From positions 1,054,001-1,118,000 of the forward strand of contig NZ_CP113913.1 in assembly GCF_029395355.1 (NCBI RefSeq): DNA of 64,000 nucleotides, written 5' to 3'. The position numbers and the translations under genes were made by a program. Shown here in pieces: positions 20,497-28,709 of the stretch. The notes under the pieces were generated by a model. It ran no database searches, was not told the DNA's origin, and saw nothing but the letters and a program-made list of their open reading frames with translations. Within the stretch, counting starts at the first letter, position 1, and every line of letters begins with the position of its first letter. This stretch comes from Bifidobacterium sp. ESL0800 (GTDB lineage Bacteria; Actinomycetota; Actinomycetes; Actinomycetales; Bifidobacteriaceae).

Positions 20497-22128
20497 TTAC
20501 TTATGCAATTGGCTATAAACCGGCAGATTCTGCCAGTCGACGGCCAGGCCTTTGACCCCCTTGGCGGCCACACCGTGCGCATTATCGTAATACATGGGAA
20601 TCGCAGGCAGGTCGTTCAAAAGAATCTCCTGCGATTGGCTGTAGATGGCGTTGGCGGCATCGGTGGAAGGCGCCGCATAGGCCTCGTCCATCAGCTGATC
20701 GAATTTCTGGTTCTGGTAATCCCCGTCGTTGGAACCGCTGCCATGGGCCGCGGCGGAATCGTATTCCTGGAACAGATAGTTCTCGGCCGAGGGATAGTCA
20801 GGCTGCCAGCCGGAGCGGAAGCCGCCCTTGATACTGCGCTTGTCGACGGCGTTGCGGAACTCCTGGAAGGTCGGCATCGGGTCGGCGGCCACGTCGATGC
20901 CCAGCGTGTTCTTGATGGAGTTGACCATGGCGTCGTAGATCGCCTTGTAGGGGCCGTCCGAGTTGTAGGAGATGGTGAACTTGTCGTTGTCTTTGGAAAT
21001 GGCATCGGCTTTGGCCCACAGTTCCTTGGCCTTGGCGGCGTTATAGACAAGGTTGTCCTTGCCCTTGAGGCCCTTGGAGAATCCCGGGGTCTTGGGCGAG
21101 GTGAAATCAACCGGCTGCGTACCCGTGCCGTTGAGCACCTTGTCGATGATGCCCTGTCTGTCGATGGCCTTGGAAATGGCCTGACGACGCAACGTGCCCT
21201 CTTGCGTGCCCGACACGAAATGCGGCAGGTTCGAGGGGATCGTGAACATCTGGATGATCGAACCGGGCTGGTTGTATGCCTGTACGTTCTGGTCGGTTTT
21301 GAAGCTTTTGGCATCGGCGGTGGGCACCGTGTCGAGCACGTCAAGATTGTTTCCCTGCACATCGGCGTAGGCCGCGTCCACCTTCGTGTAGATCTTGAAC
21401 GTCACGCCCTCGTTCTTCGGCTTGACATTGCCCTTGTACAGCTTGTTGCGCACCAGCCGGATTTCCGTGTTGTGGTTCCAGCCCTCCAGCTTGTAGGGCC
21501 CGTTGCCTATAGGAGCGTTGCCGAAGGCCTTGGGGTCCTTATAGAACGACTCCGGCAACGGCGCGAAGGCGAGGTAGCCGACCTTGATCGGGAAGGTCGC
21601 GTCCGGCTTCGACATGGTGACGGTGAAGGTGGAATCATCGACGTCTTTGAGACCGGAAAGCTGCTCGTCGCCCTTGAGGCTTCCGGCCTTCTGCAGATCG
21701 TCATAGCCCTGGACGGTGGAGAGGAAGGACGAGCACTTCTGCGCGTTCTTGACATTGGCCACATAGCTCCAGGCCCTGGTGAAGGATTTCGACGTCACCG
21801 GGGTGCCGTCGCTGAACTTCCAGCCCGGTTTGAGCTTGACGGTGTATTGGGTGGCGTTCGCATTGCTCTCGATCGATTGGGCCACCTCGTTGGAAGCCTT
21901 GCCCTTGGCATCGAACGATACCAAACCCGCGAAGAGCAACGTGCCGGGCCTGGCGCCGCCGGACTCGTTGGTGTTGCCGGGGACGAGCAGATTCTGCGGC
22001 TCCGTGTCGAAGGCGGTGATCACCCCGTTGCCGTCTTCGCTCCCCGCTGTGTTCGATGCGCCGCAACCGGCCAAAACCATGGCCAGCGAGCATGTCAACG
22101 CGGCAAACGCAAGCATTCGTTTCTTCAT
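20497..22128 (-). CDS. oligopeptide ABC transporter substrate-binding lipoprotein (copy 2)
   Basis: Extracellular family 5 solute-binding protein of 543 residues. It has a signal peptide with a lipobox ending MVLAGC, so it is lipid-anchored. Family features include GTPVTSKSFTRAWSYV near residue 115, FGNAPIGNGPYKLEGWNH near 210 and SGWQPDYPSAENYLFQ in the C-terminal third. It is a close paralogue of the next gene upstream. The start is ATG at 22128 with GAAGAGGG before it; a TTG seven codons earlier is rejected. It lies 359 bp after its paralogue and is closed by a strong terminator before oppB. Confidence 0.93.
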   Translation of the reverse strand: MKKRMLAFAALTCSLAMVLAGCGASNTAGSEDGNGVITAFDTEPQNLLVPGNTNESGGARPGTLLFAGLVSFDAKGKASNEVAQSIESNANATQYTVKLKPGWKFSDGTPVTSKSFTRAWSYVANVKNAQKCSSFLSTVQGYDDLQKAGSLKGDEQLSGLKDVDDSTFTVTMSKPDATFPIKVGYLAFAPLPESFYKDPKAFGNAPIGNGPYKLEGWNHNTEIRLVRNKLYKGNVKPKNEGVTFKIYTKVDAAYADVQGNNLDVLDTVPTADAKSFKTDQNVQAYNQPGSIIQMFTIPSNLPHFVSGTQEGTLRRQAISKAIDRQGIIDKVLNGTGTQPVDFTSPKTPGFSKGLKGKDNLVYNAAKAKELWAKADAISKDNDKFTISYNSDGPYKAIYDAMVNSIKNTLGIDVAADPMPTFQEFRNAVDKRSIKGGFRSGWQPDYPSAENYLFQEYDSAAAHGSGSNDGDYQNQKFDQLMDEAYAAPSTDAANAIYSQSQEILLNDLPAIPMYYDNAHGVAAKGVKGLAVDWQNLPVYSQLHK

Positions 22129-22487
22129 TGTCCCTCTTCTTCCCTTCAATCTCTCTGTTCGGTATCAACGGCAAATCATGTCGAAAGTCTTATACTCGGC
22201 CCGGCAAACGGCCGCAAGATGCATTGAACCTCTTTGAGGCTGCCGATAAGCCCCAATGAACACTATTCGGACACTTTCCGGCTAAATCGCGCAAAATGAT
22301 GCGGGCGAACACAATCTCATCGTCGCGCTTCGTCTGCAATAACGGCACGTCGCCAACAGACCGCCACAGTAACGGAACACCACCCGGGTATGCAAAGGCG
22401 GGAAGACGCTTTCGCATCTTCCCGCCCTGTTTCCTACGCGAATCGAGACACTGCGATGTCAGGATCCCGTACGATTCCTTCAATGCA
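22129..22487. other. Spacer between the two binding-protein genes
   Basis: 359 bp with no convincing open frame or RNA gene. It holds the hairpin at 22397-22426 and, beyond it, the leader of the copy 2 gene. Confidence 0.4.
22397..22426 (-). terminator. Stem-loop after binding-protein copy 1
   Basis: Perfect 10-bp stem GGCGGGAAGA / TCTTCCCGCC with a 10-base loop, 62 bp downstream of the copy 1 stop and followed only by TTTG. It may end most transcripts, or protect the copy 1 mRNA 3' end while letting some polymerase continue. Confidence 0.65.
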
Positions 22488-24131
22488 TCACTTGTGCATC
22501 TGGATGAAGGTCGGATAGGACTGCCAATCGATGGCGAAGCCCTTGACGCCCTTGGCCGCGACGCCCTGATTCGCCATGTAGTACAGAGGGACGGCGGGCA
22601 GATCGTTCAGCAGCACTTCCTGAGCCTGCTGATAATCCTTGTTGGCCTCGTCGACGGACTTGGCCGCATAGGCCTTGGCGAGCTCGTCGTCGAACTTCGG
22701 GTTACTGTAATCGCCATCGTTGGAGCCATTGCCATGACCCGCGGAAGTGGCGAAGTTCTGCACCAGATAGTTCTCGGCAGACGGATAGTCAGGCATCCAG
22801 CCAGAACGGAAGCCGCCCTTGACCTTACGGTTGGAGATGGCGTCACGGAACTCCTGGAACGTCGGCATCGGGTTGGTGGCGGAGACTCCGGAGCCCAGGG
22901 TGTTGTTGATGGAGTTGACCATCGCGTCGAAGACGGGCTTGGAGGTGCCGTCGGAGTTGTAGGCGAGCGTCAGCTTGTCGTTGTCCTTCGAGATGGCATC
23001 GGCCTTCTGCCAGAGTTCCTTGGCCTTGGTGGGGTTGTACTTGAGGTTCTCGTTGCCCTTGAGGGTTGCGGAATAACCGGGGATCACCGGAGCGGTGAAC
23101 TCGTGCGCGGTCTCGCCGAGGCCGTTGAGCACCTTCTTGATGATGGTGTCGCGGTCGATGGACATGGAGATGGCCTGGCGACGCAGCGTGCCTTCCTCGG
23201 TACCGATCTGGAAATGAGGAAGGTCGGAAGGAATGGTGAACTGCTGGATCGAGGAACCCGGCTTGGCATAAGCCTGCAGGCTGCTGTCGGTGCGGAAGCT
23301 CTTCGTATCCTCCGGAGGGATGGCGTTCATGGCATCCAGGTTGCCCGCCTGAACGTCCGCGTACGCGGCGCTGGACTTGGTGTAGATCTTGAAATCAACG
23401 CCGTCGTTCGCCGGCTTGTCGTCACCCTTGTAATAAGGATTCTTCACGATCTTGATGTCGGTACCGTGGTTCCAGGAATCGAACTTGTACGGACCATTGC
23501 CGATGGGCTTGTTGCCGAAGGCCTTCGGATCCTTGAAGAAGGAGGCAGGAAGCGGTGCGAAGCCGGAATAGCCGACCTTGATCGGGAACGTGGCGTCGGG
23601 AGAATCCAGATCGACGGTGAACGTGGAGTCGTCGACGACCTTCAAGCCGGAGAGCTGTTCGTCGCCCTTGAGGCCGCTGGTCTTCTGGAGATCCTTGTAG
23701 CCCTTGATCGTGGAGAAGAAGGACGAGCACTTCTGGGCGTTCTTCACATTGGCGACATAGCTCCACGCCTTGGTGAAGTTCTCGGCCTTGATCGGGCTGC
23801 CGTCGCTGAATTTCAGACCGGACTTGAGCTTGATGGTGTACTGGGTGCCATCGGCATTGGGCTTGATGGATTGCGCCTGATCGTCGACGGGGTTGCCCTT
23901 GACGTCGAAACGAACCAGCTGCGAGAACAGGCCACGCAAGACCATGCCGCCGCCGGTTTCATTGGTGTTGCCGGGAATCAGAGGGTTCTGAGGCTCTGAA
24001 TTGAAGAGCGTGATGATATCTTTGCCGCCATCGGACGATGAGCTCGACGAAGAGCCGGAGCCACCGCAGGCGCTGAGAAGCATGGCCGCTGAGCAGACGA
24101 CAGCTGCGAGGGCCAGACCTTTCTTCTTCAT
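22488..24131 (-). CDS. oligopeptide ABC transporter substrate-binding lipoprotein (copy 1)
   Basis: 547-residue family 5 solute-binding lipoprotein with lipobox MLLSAC followed by a Ser/Gly linker. It shares long near-identical blocks with copy 2, for example FKDPKAFGNKPIGNGPYKF and FRSGWMPDYPSAENYLVQ, so the pair comes from a duplication. Differences spread along the chain suggest the two copies bind different peptides. The start is ATG at 24131 after AAAGGGAG. The preceding xerC ends 216 bp away behind its own terminator, so this gene should head the transport locus. Confidence 0.93.
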   Translation of the reverse strand: MKKKGLALAAVVCSAAMLLSACGGSGSSSSSSSDGGKDIITLFNSEPQNPLIPGNTNETGGGMVLRGLFSQLVRFDVKGNPVDDQAQSIKPNADGTQYTIKLKSGLKFSDGSPIKAENFTKAWSYVANVKNAQKCSSFFSTIKGYKDLQKTSGLKGDEQLSGLKVVDDSTFTVDLDSPDATFPIKVGYSGFAPLPASFFKDPKAFGNKPIGNGPYKFDSWNHGTDIKIVKNPYYKGDDKPANDGVDFKIYTKSSAAYADVQAGNLDAMNAIPPEDTKSFRTDSSLQAYAKPGSSIQQFTIPSDLPHFQIGTEEGTLRRQAISMSIDRDTIIKKVLNGLGETAHEFTAPVIPGYSATLKGNENLKYNPTKAKELWQKADAISKDNDKLTLAYNSDGTSKPVFDAMVNSINNTLGSGVSATNPMPTFQEFRDAISNRKVKGGFRSGWMPDYPSAENYLVQNFATSAGHGNGSNDGDYSNPKFDDELAKAYAAKSVDEANKDYQQAQEVLLNDLPAVPLYYMANQGVAAKGVKGFAIDWQSYPTFIQMHK

Positions 24132-24180
24132 AAGATTTCTCCCTTTCTTTTTTGTTGTGCAGAGAACCTGCACATCTAAC

Positions 24181-24208
24181 AAAAAAGGCCGGCTGTAAAG
24201 GCCAACCT
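24181..24208 (-). terminator. Terminator after xerC
   Basis: Minus-strand GGTTGGCC..GCCGGCC stem (two G-T pairs) followed by six Ts. Confidence 0.6.
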
Positions 24209-24347
24209 CTTTGCTGTTATCTTTTATTTATACGCCGGTTCATGAATTATGCAAGTCAATATCCATAAAATGAACAGCAAAAAAATCGAGAAAAACCAAT
24301 AGGAATCAATAATTAGTAAGAATCAACACAAAATAAATATTATATGG

Positions 24348-25448
24348 TTACGCCCGCGGGAAAGCCTGCCGATATCGTTTTTTGAGCTGTTCGATGGAGA
24401 CATGCGTGTAGCGTTGGGTGGTTTTGAGCGAGGAATGGCCGAGCATCTCCTGCACCTCACGCAGGTCGGCACCGCCGTCGAGCAGGTGGGTCGCCGCACT
24501 GTGCCGCAAGGCGTGCGGACCGATATCGGGCACACCCGCTTCCTCGGCTTTCGTATGAACCACTTCACGCACCACCCGCTGGTCGATGCGAGCGCCACGA
24601 GCCCCGAGGAACAGGGCATCACTACGATCAGGAGCATCGGGCGAGTGGACTGATCCCCTTTTGCGTGAAGTCGTTTTCGACGATTTGCCGGATTGCTTTC
24701 CAGCCTTGACCAGCACCGGGCGGCCGGAGACCGACAGCCAAGACTCAAGCGATCGAGACGCGGGGGCGCCGAACGGCACGACACGTTGCTTGTCGCCCTT
24801 GCCGGTGACCCGAACCGTGCGGGTGTCAAACGAGACGTCGCCGATATCCAAACCGGTCAGCTCGGCAACGCGGATGCCGGTGGCATAGAGCAGTTCGACC
24901 ATCGCCGCGTCGCGCAGCGCGAGCGCTTCGTCTTTCGCACCGATCTTCGACGGATTCTCATTTATCCTGCGAGGTCTATGCGTTCCATCATCGCCGAGGT
25001 CTTCCTCTTCGCTTTTCGCGAGATGTTGACCATCGGCCTTATTCCGGGGTTCTTTGACTTCCCCGCAATCCGCATCGGCGGTCTCCATCAGCCGCTCGGC
25101 CTGCGATTCGTTCAGCACGGTGGGCAATGTCTGCGGTATCTTCGGCGTCATCAACGTGGCCGCAGGATTCGTGGCAATGAGGTCATGTTCGTCGGCCCAG
25201 GCGAAGAAGTTGCGCACCGCCACGGTCTTGCGCGCCATGGAACTGCGGGCGTGACTGCGCGATTCGTGCGCCATCCACCCGCGCAGGTCCTCCAGCCTCA
25301 CAACGTCGAGGTTGTTTACGCCGTTATCGGCAAGAAAACCCAAGCATTCCAGCAGGTCGGTACGGTAGGCCTTTACGGTATTGGCGGAAAGGCCGCGGTT
25401 GGCTTTCAGAAAGTCGAGGAACCGGTCTACCTGTCGTCGATATTCCAT
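24348..25448 (-). CDS. xerC: tyrosine recombinase XerC
   Basis: Site-specific recombinase that with XerD resolves chromosome dimers at dif. The 366-residue chain has an N-terminal SAM-like domain (EYRRQVDRFLDFLKANRGLS) and a catalytic domain with Arg193 (ATGIRVAEL), Lys220 (GKGDKQR), His312 and Arg315 (HALRHSAATH), His338 (LGHSS) and the nucleophile Tyr347 (RYTHVS). It is about 60 residues longer than usual because of two charged insertions, near 128-172 and 243-277. The frame stays intact and the codon pattern is normal, so these are true insertions. The start is ATG at 25448 with AAAGGAGG nine bases before. Confidence 0.92.
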   Translation of the reverse strand: MEYRRQVDRFLDFLKANRGLSANTVKAYRTDLLECLGFLADNGVNNLDVVRLEDLRGWMAHESRSHARSSMARKTVAVRNFFAWADEHDLIATNPAATLMTPKIPQTLPTVLNESQAERLMETADADCGEVKEPRNKADGQHLAKSEEEDLGDDGTHRPRRINENPSKIGAKDEALALRDAAMVELLYATGIRVAELTGLDIGDVSFDTRTVRVTGKGDKQRVVPFGAPASRSLESWLSVSGRPVLVKAGKQSGKSSKTTSRKRGSVHSPDAPDRSDALFLGARGARIDQRVVREVVHTKAEEAGVPDIGPHALRHSAATHLLDGGADLREVQEMLGHSSLKTTQRYTHVSIEQLKKRYRQAFPRA

Positions 25449-25665
25449 TGCACGCCTCCTTTCATTTCCGTGGTATGCCGATCTCACGAATCGGCCTTGC
25501 TGTTTCCGAGCTCCGGCTGATTTACCTGCTATTTATTATGGTATCCACAATAAACCATAGTTAGTTTGCTGCCGCACCCGAAGCACAGCGCAAAAGATTG
25601 CGGGCAGTCCAAAAGACCTATCATGGAAACGACATCCAGGATGCCATAACACGAAACGAGGAAAC

Positions 25666-25932
25666 ATGCCACTGCCGAAATCGATTCCCGCCGGAGCACG
25701 GCTGATGGTCCGCACGCTCGACGGACGCGACGAACGGACCGGTCGTCAGCAGTTCCGCGATTTTCTCGGCCACGTCCGTTCTTGGGACGGCAAGACGCTT
25801 TGCATCACGCGCGACCCTGCCGCCAACGGGTCACGCCCCGCTCAGGACGTAGACATTCCCCGCGAGCGCATCGTCGCGCTCAAGCCGATTCCGGAACGAA
25901 AGACACGGCACGACCACCCACAGGATGTATGA
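25666..25932 (+). CDS. small conserved protein (DUF6725-like)
   Basis: 88 residues, soluble. It starts MPLPKSIPAGARLMVRTLDG and continues FRDFLGHVRSWDGKTLCITRD, which reads as a small beta-barrel, similar to the N-terminal piece of some actinobacterial acetyltransferases. It resembles a short Bifidobacteriaceae family that I know as DUF6725; the family name is from memory. There are no catalytic residues or membrane spans. AACGAGGAAAC lies upstream of the ATG. It converges on tyrA with only 2 bp between the stops. The function is unknown. Confidence 0.7.
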   Translation: MPLPKSIPAGARLMVRTLDGRDERTGRQQFRDFLGHVRSWDGKTLCITRDPAANGSRPAQDVDIPRERIVALKPIPERKTRHDHPQDV

Positions 25933-25934
25933 CA

Positions 25935-26951
25935 TCATATTTTGGAGCGCGTTTCGATTTCGACCTGCCAAGGCTCAATGAAACGGATGACGTGTTCGCC
26001 GCGGCGTGCGGAATCGAGGAACGTGCGTTGCCAGCCGGACTTGGGGATGTCGATGCTGATACGTTCGATATCACCGGATTCGCCGGATTTTCCGGTTTTT
26101 CGTTCCCTCGCCTTATAGTCACGGAACGGCTGGCCGGCCGCAAAGAACCGGGTCAGCGCGGCATCGTCGCGCTCATGCAGGTCATCGGCGAACGACGTGA
26201 GCCTGCCGGCCAGGTTGCGTAGCAGCGCTTCGACGTTGTCGGCGTCCTCCTCGACCATCGCTCGGGTGCGATCGGGATCGGTCAAGGCCACACGAGTCAT
26301 GTCCCGCCAAGAACCTGCGGCGAGGGCGGCGGCGACGTTGCGATCGGGGCTGGCGGTGAGCCCGTTGATGAACGCGGTGGAAACGACATGCGGGGCATGG
26401 GAGATCATCGCGGCGGCACGATCATGCGTCTGATCGTCAAGCACGATTGCGCGGTTGCCGACCACGCCGGTAATCAGCGTGGCGACCTGAAGAAAACGCT
26501 GATAATCGGTGGTTTCATCGACGCTGACCGCCCACAACGCATGGTCATAGATGGCCGGATCGCTGGCCGCGAACCCCGAGAACTCGGTGCCGGCCATCGG
26601 ATGCGCCCCGACGTAGCAATCGCCGAGACTGGCCTGAACGACCTGGCGGCGCACCATCGCCTTGACACTGCCGACATCGCTCAGTGTGGTTGCATTACGG
26701 TCGAGCACCGGGGCCAGCCGTCGCAGCATGTCGGGCATGGCCTTCAGAGGGTTGCAAAGGAAGAGCACCTCGGGTTTGGCCGCAGCAAGTTCCTCCAACG
26801 AACCTACGCAGGTAATCCCATCCCGTCGGGCAGCGGCGTATGGCTTTTCGTGATGGTTCCACGCGACGACCTCGACACCGCGAGCCGCCAACAACCTTGC
26901 CAGCGAACCTCCGATAAGCCCGAGACCGACAATCCCGACCGATTTCACCAC
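25935..26951 (-). CDS. tyrA: prephenate dehydrogenase
   Basis: Oxidatively decarboxylates prephenate to 4-hydroxyphenylpyruvate for tyrosine synthesis, using NAD(P)+. The roughly 338-residue protein starts VGIVGLGLIGGSLARLL, a Rossmann fingerprint. It has GAHPMAGTEFSGF in the active site, HAPHVVSTAF with the conserved His, and a helical C-terminal domain, but no ACT domain. The start is GTG: the first GTG is at 26951, while a second at 26948 gives a classical GTGA overlap with the pheA stop and may be the one used. It is translationally coupled to pheA. Confidence 0.92.
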   Translation of the reverse strand: MVKSVGIVGLGLIGGSLARLLAARGVEVVAWNHHEKPYAAARRDGITCVGSLEELAAAKPEVLFLCNPLKAMPDMLRRLAPVLDRNATTLSDVGSVKAMVRRQVVQASLGDCYVGAHPMAGTEFSGFAASDPAIYDHALWAVSVDETTDYQRFLQVATLITGVVGNRAIVLDDQTHDRAAAMISHAPHVVSTAFINGLTASPDRNVAAALAAGSWRDMTRVALTDPDRTRAMVEEDADNVEALLRNLAGRLTSFADDLHERDDAALTRFFAAGQPFRDYKARERKTGKSGESGDIERISIDIPKSGWQRTFLDSARRGEHVIRFIEPWQVEIETRSKI

Positions 26952-27994
26952 AGCAGTTCCCTTTCCTCTTTCGTCTTTATCTCGCTGGTGTCAGCGCGCT
27001 TGCGGCATATCCCGCCCTGCGGCAACATCCACGTGTCGACCGGCGGGTTCGGATGCTCCCCGCGCGGGTAGACGGCCAGGGTCTTGATCCAGTCACCCTC
27101 GGCGACCATCCGGTGGAGCAGACGGTTGAAATTGACTTGCCAAGGCGCGGCGTCCAACGTGATGATGAAGCTGTAGGTGCCGGCATGGCCTTTGATGGGC
27201 CGCGACATGAGGCTGGTCATATTGAGTCCTTCGTCGCGCACGGAATCGAGCAGTTTGGCGATGACGCCGGGTCCGGTGCTCAACGGGACCACCGCGATAA
27301 TCGTCTCGAAATCGACGATTTCCTCGTGTCGATAGGCTTGCAAAGCCGTGCGAACATCGTCCCGCGGCGCGACCACAAGGAAATCGGTATTGGCTCCGCT
27401 GAAATCCTGGACGTTGCGTTCGAGGGTTTTGAGACCATACAATTCACCACATAAAGCCGGACCGAGCGCCACCTGTCCCGGTTTCACATCGCGACAGGCC
27501 GCTGCATTGGACGATGCAGGAACCGGGGTCAGGCCGCGGGCTCTGGCGAATTTCGTGCATTGCGCCAATCCGTGGGGATGCGCCGTTATCTGATGTAGCG
27601 GGGTTTGCCCACCATGGTCGGTTTCAGACGCGCCGGCATCACCGGGCCGCACAAAAGCGTCGAAAGCGATATCCACGCTCAAGCGGCGCAAACCGGCCAG
27701 ATCACCGGCATCGATCACCGCGTCGAGATTCGGGACGACGTAGCCTTCGACGCTGTTTTCCCAAGCGATGACGCCCCAGCCCAGGCCGGCCTCGACGTCG
27801 CGGATGATGGACAGAACGTTTTCGCGGGCAACGAGGTCAACGCCTTGCTCGCCTGCACCCAACGTCTGCGCCGCACTCGCCGCGGCCTGATGGGTGAACG
27901 AGCCGAGAGGCCCCAGGAAGAACAAATTATGCGGGACTGGCGGCTTGGTTTGCCCCGAAGTATTGTCTATTGTGTTCCCCTTGACGGTGCTCAT
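26945..27994 (-). CDS. pheA: prephenate dehydratase
   Basis: Converts prephenate to phenylpyruvate for phenylalanine synthesis. The 349-residue protein has FLGPLGSFTHQAA at the N-terminus, WGVIAWENSVEGYV (Glu-Asn-Ser loop), then a C-terminal ACT regulatory domain with LLDSVRDEGLNMTSLMSRPIKG, where Phe usually binds and inhibits. The expected TRF motif reads TDF (SGANTDFLVV), with Asp replacing the Arg. The start is ATG at 27994, overlapping the upstream membrane-protein gene by 4 bp; the 3' end overlaps tyrA. The three genes form one coupled unit. Confidence 0.92.
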   Translation of the reverse strand: MSTVKGNTIDNTSGQTKPPVPHNLFFLGPLGSFTHQAAASAAQTLGAGEQGVDLVARENVLSIIRDVEAGLGWGVIAWENSVEGYVVPNLDAVIDAGDLAGLRRLSVDIAFDAFVRPGDAGASETDHGGQTPLHQITAHPHGLAQCTKFARARGLTPVPASSNAAACRDVKPGQVALGPALCGELYGLKTLERNVQDFSGANTDFLVVAPRDDVRTALQAYRHEEIVDFETIIAVVPLSTGPGVIAKLLDSVRDEGLNMTSLMSRPIKGHAGTYSFIITLDAAPWQVNFNRLLHRMVAEGDWIKTLAVYPRGEHPNPPVDTWMLPQGGICRKRADTSEIKTKEERELLW

Positions 27995-28533
27995 GGTTGC
28001 GTCACCTCGCGGGAAACGGTATCGACCGACGCAGCATCGCGATGGGCGACGGACCGTCTTCTAGAAGCGGGAATAGCGAACAAGTGCTGCGGCAGGAAGA
28101 CCATGACGAATTGGATGGCAATCATGCCGATAAACCAGAACCAAAACGCGTTCTGGCTCAAAAACGGCATATCTGAACTGTAGAAACCCATCGGCAGCAG
28201 AATATCGCCGGATGCGGCGGTGAACGAGGCCACGACGATGACTCCGGAAGACGCGATCAGATGCAGTGCCAGCCCCACCACCCCGCTGCGCGCGCGGGAA
28301 CTCCAGGCCGAGATGGCGATAATCAGCAATGCCAGAATCAGGCCGACCGGCAGATTGTATTGGGCTCCAAGCCGATGCACCAGCGTGCCGCACACCCCGG
28401 CGGCGATTCCCGTCGCCACGCATATCAGCGCACGGACCCAAGCGCTGCATCGGTACGAGAACGGCAGATCTGCCTTGCGTTCGGCGGTTTTGAAGGATGC
28501 GGCTGGAGATGTCATAGTGCCAGTATGCCCCAT
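27991..28533 (-). CDS. hypothetical four-helix membrane protein
   Basis: About 180 residues, with four hydrophobic segments near 33-50, 60-78, 86-108 and 127-150. The tail is basic and polar (RRRSVAHRDAASVD). I do not recognise the family. The stop overlaps the pheA start as ATGA, so it is probably co-expressed with aromatic amino acid synthesis. Two starts are possible, ATG at 28533 or ATG at 28515, neither with a strong ribosome site. An amino acid related transport or accessory role would be only a context guess. Confidence 0.65.
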   Translation of the reverse strand: MGHTGTMTSPAASFKTAERKADLPFSYRCSAWVRALICVATGIAAGVCGTLVHRLGAQYNLPVGLILALLIIAISAWSSRARSGVVGLALHLIASSGVIVVASFTAASGDILLPMGFYSSDMPFLSQNAFWFWFIGMIAIQFVMVFLPQHLFAIPASRRRSVAHRDAASVDTVSREVTQP

Positions 28534-28646
28534 CGGGCGGTCAAATCAACCATCACCCACAAAGCACTTTCACCGACCGATGGTTGACAATCGGCCTTGT
28601 TCTCGTCACGGCGGAAAATGAACACCGCACGAGCGACATTACAAGA

Positions 28647-28685
28647 ATGCGCATCCTTCAACCGAAACGATGAAGAGATGCGCAT
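28647..28685 (-). terminator. Terminator after typA
   Basis: ATGCGCATC / GATGCGCAT stem with a second inner CTTCA / TGAAG pairing; the minus-strand read continues into TTCTTG. Confidence 0.55.
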
Positions 28686-28709
28686 GAAAATAGCGAAAAG
28701 GTCGAAACC

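Noticed and set aside
20503..22227. 574-codon open frame opposite the binding-protein gene
   Set aside because: Antisense shadow of a clear family 5 lipoprotein gene; composition is not protein-like and there is no ribosome site.
24348..25448. Frameshift or foreign insertion in XerC
   Set aside because: The frame is continuous through both insertions and all catalytic residues are in frame.
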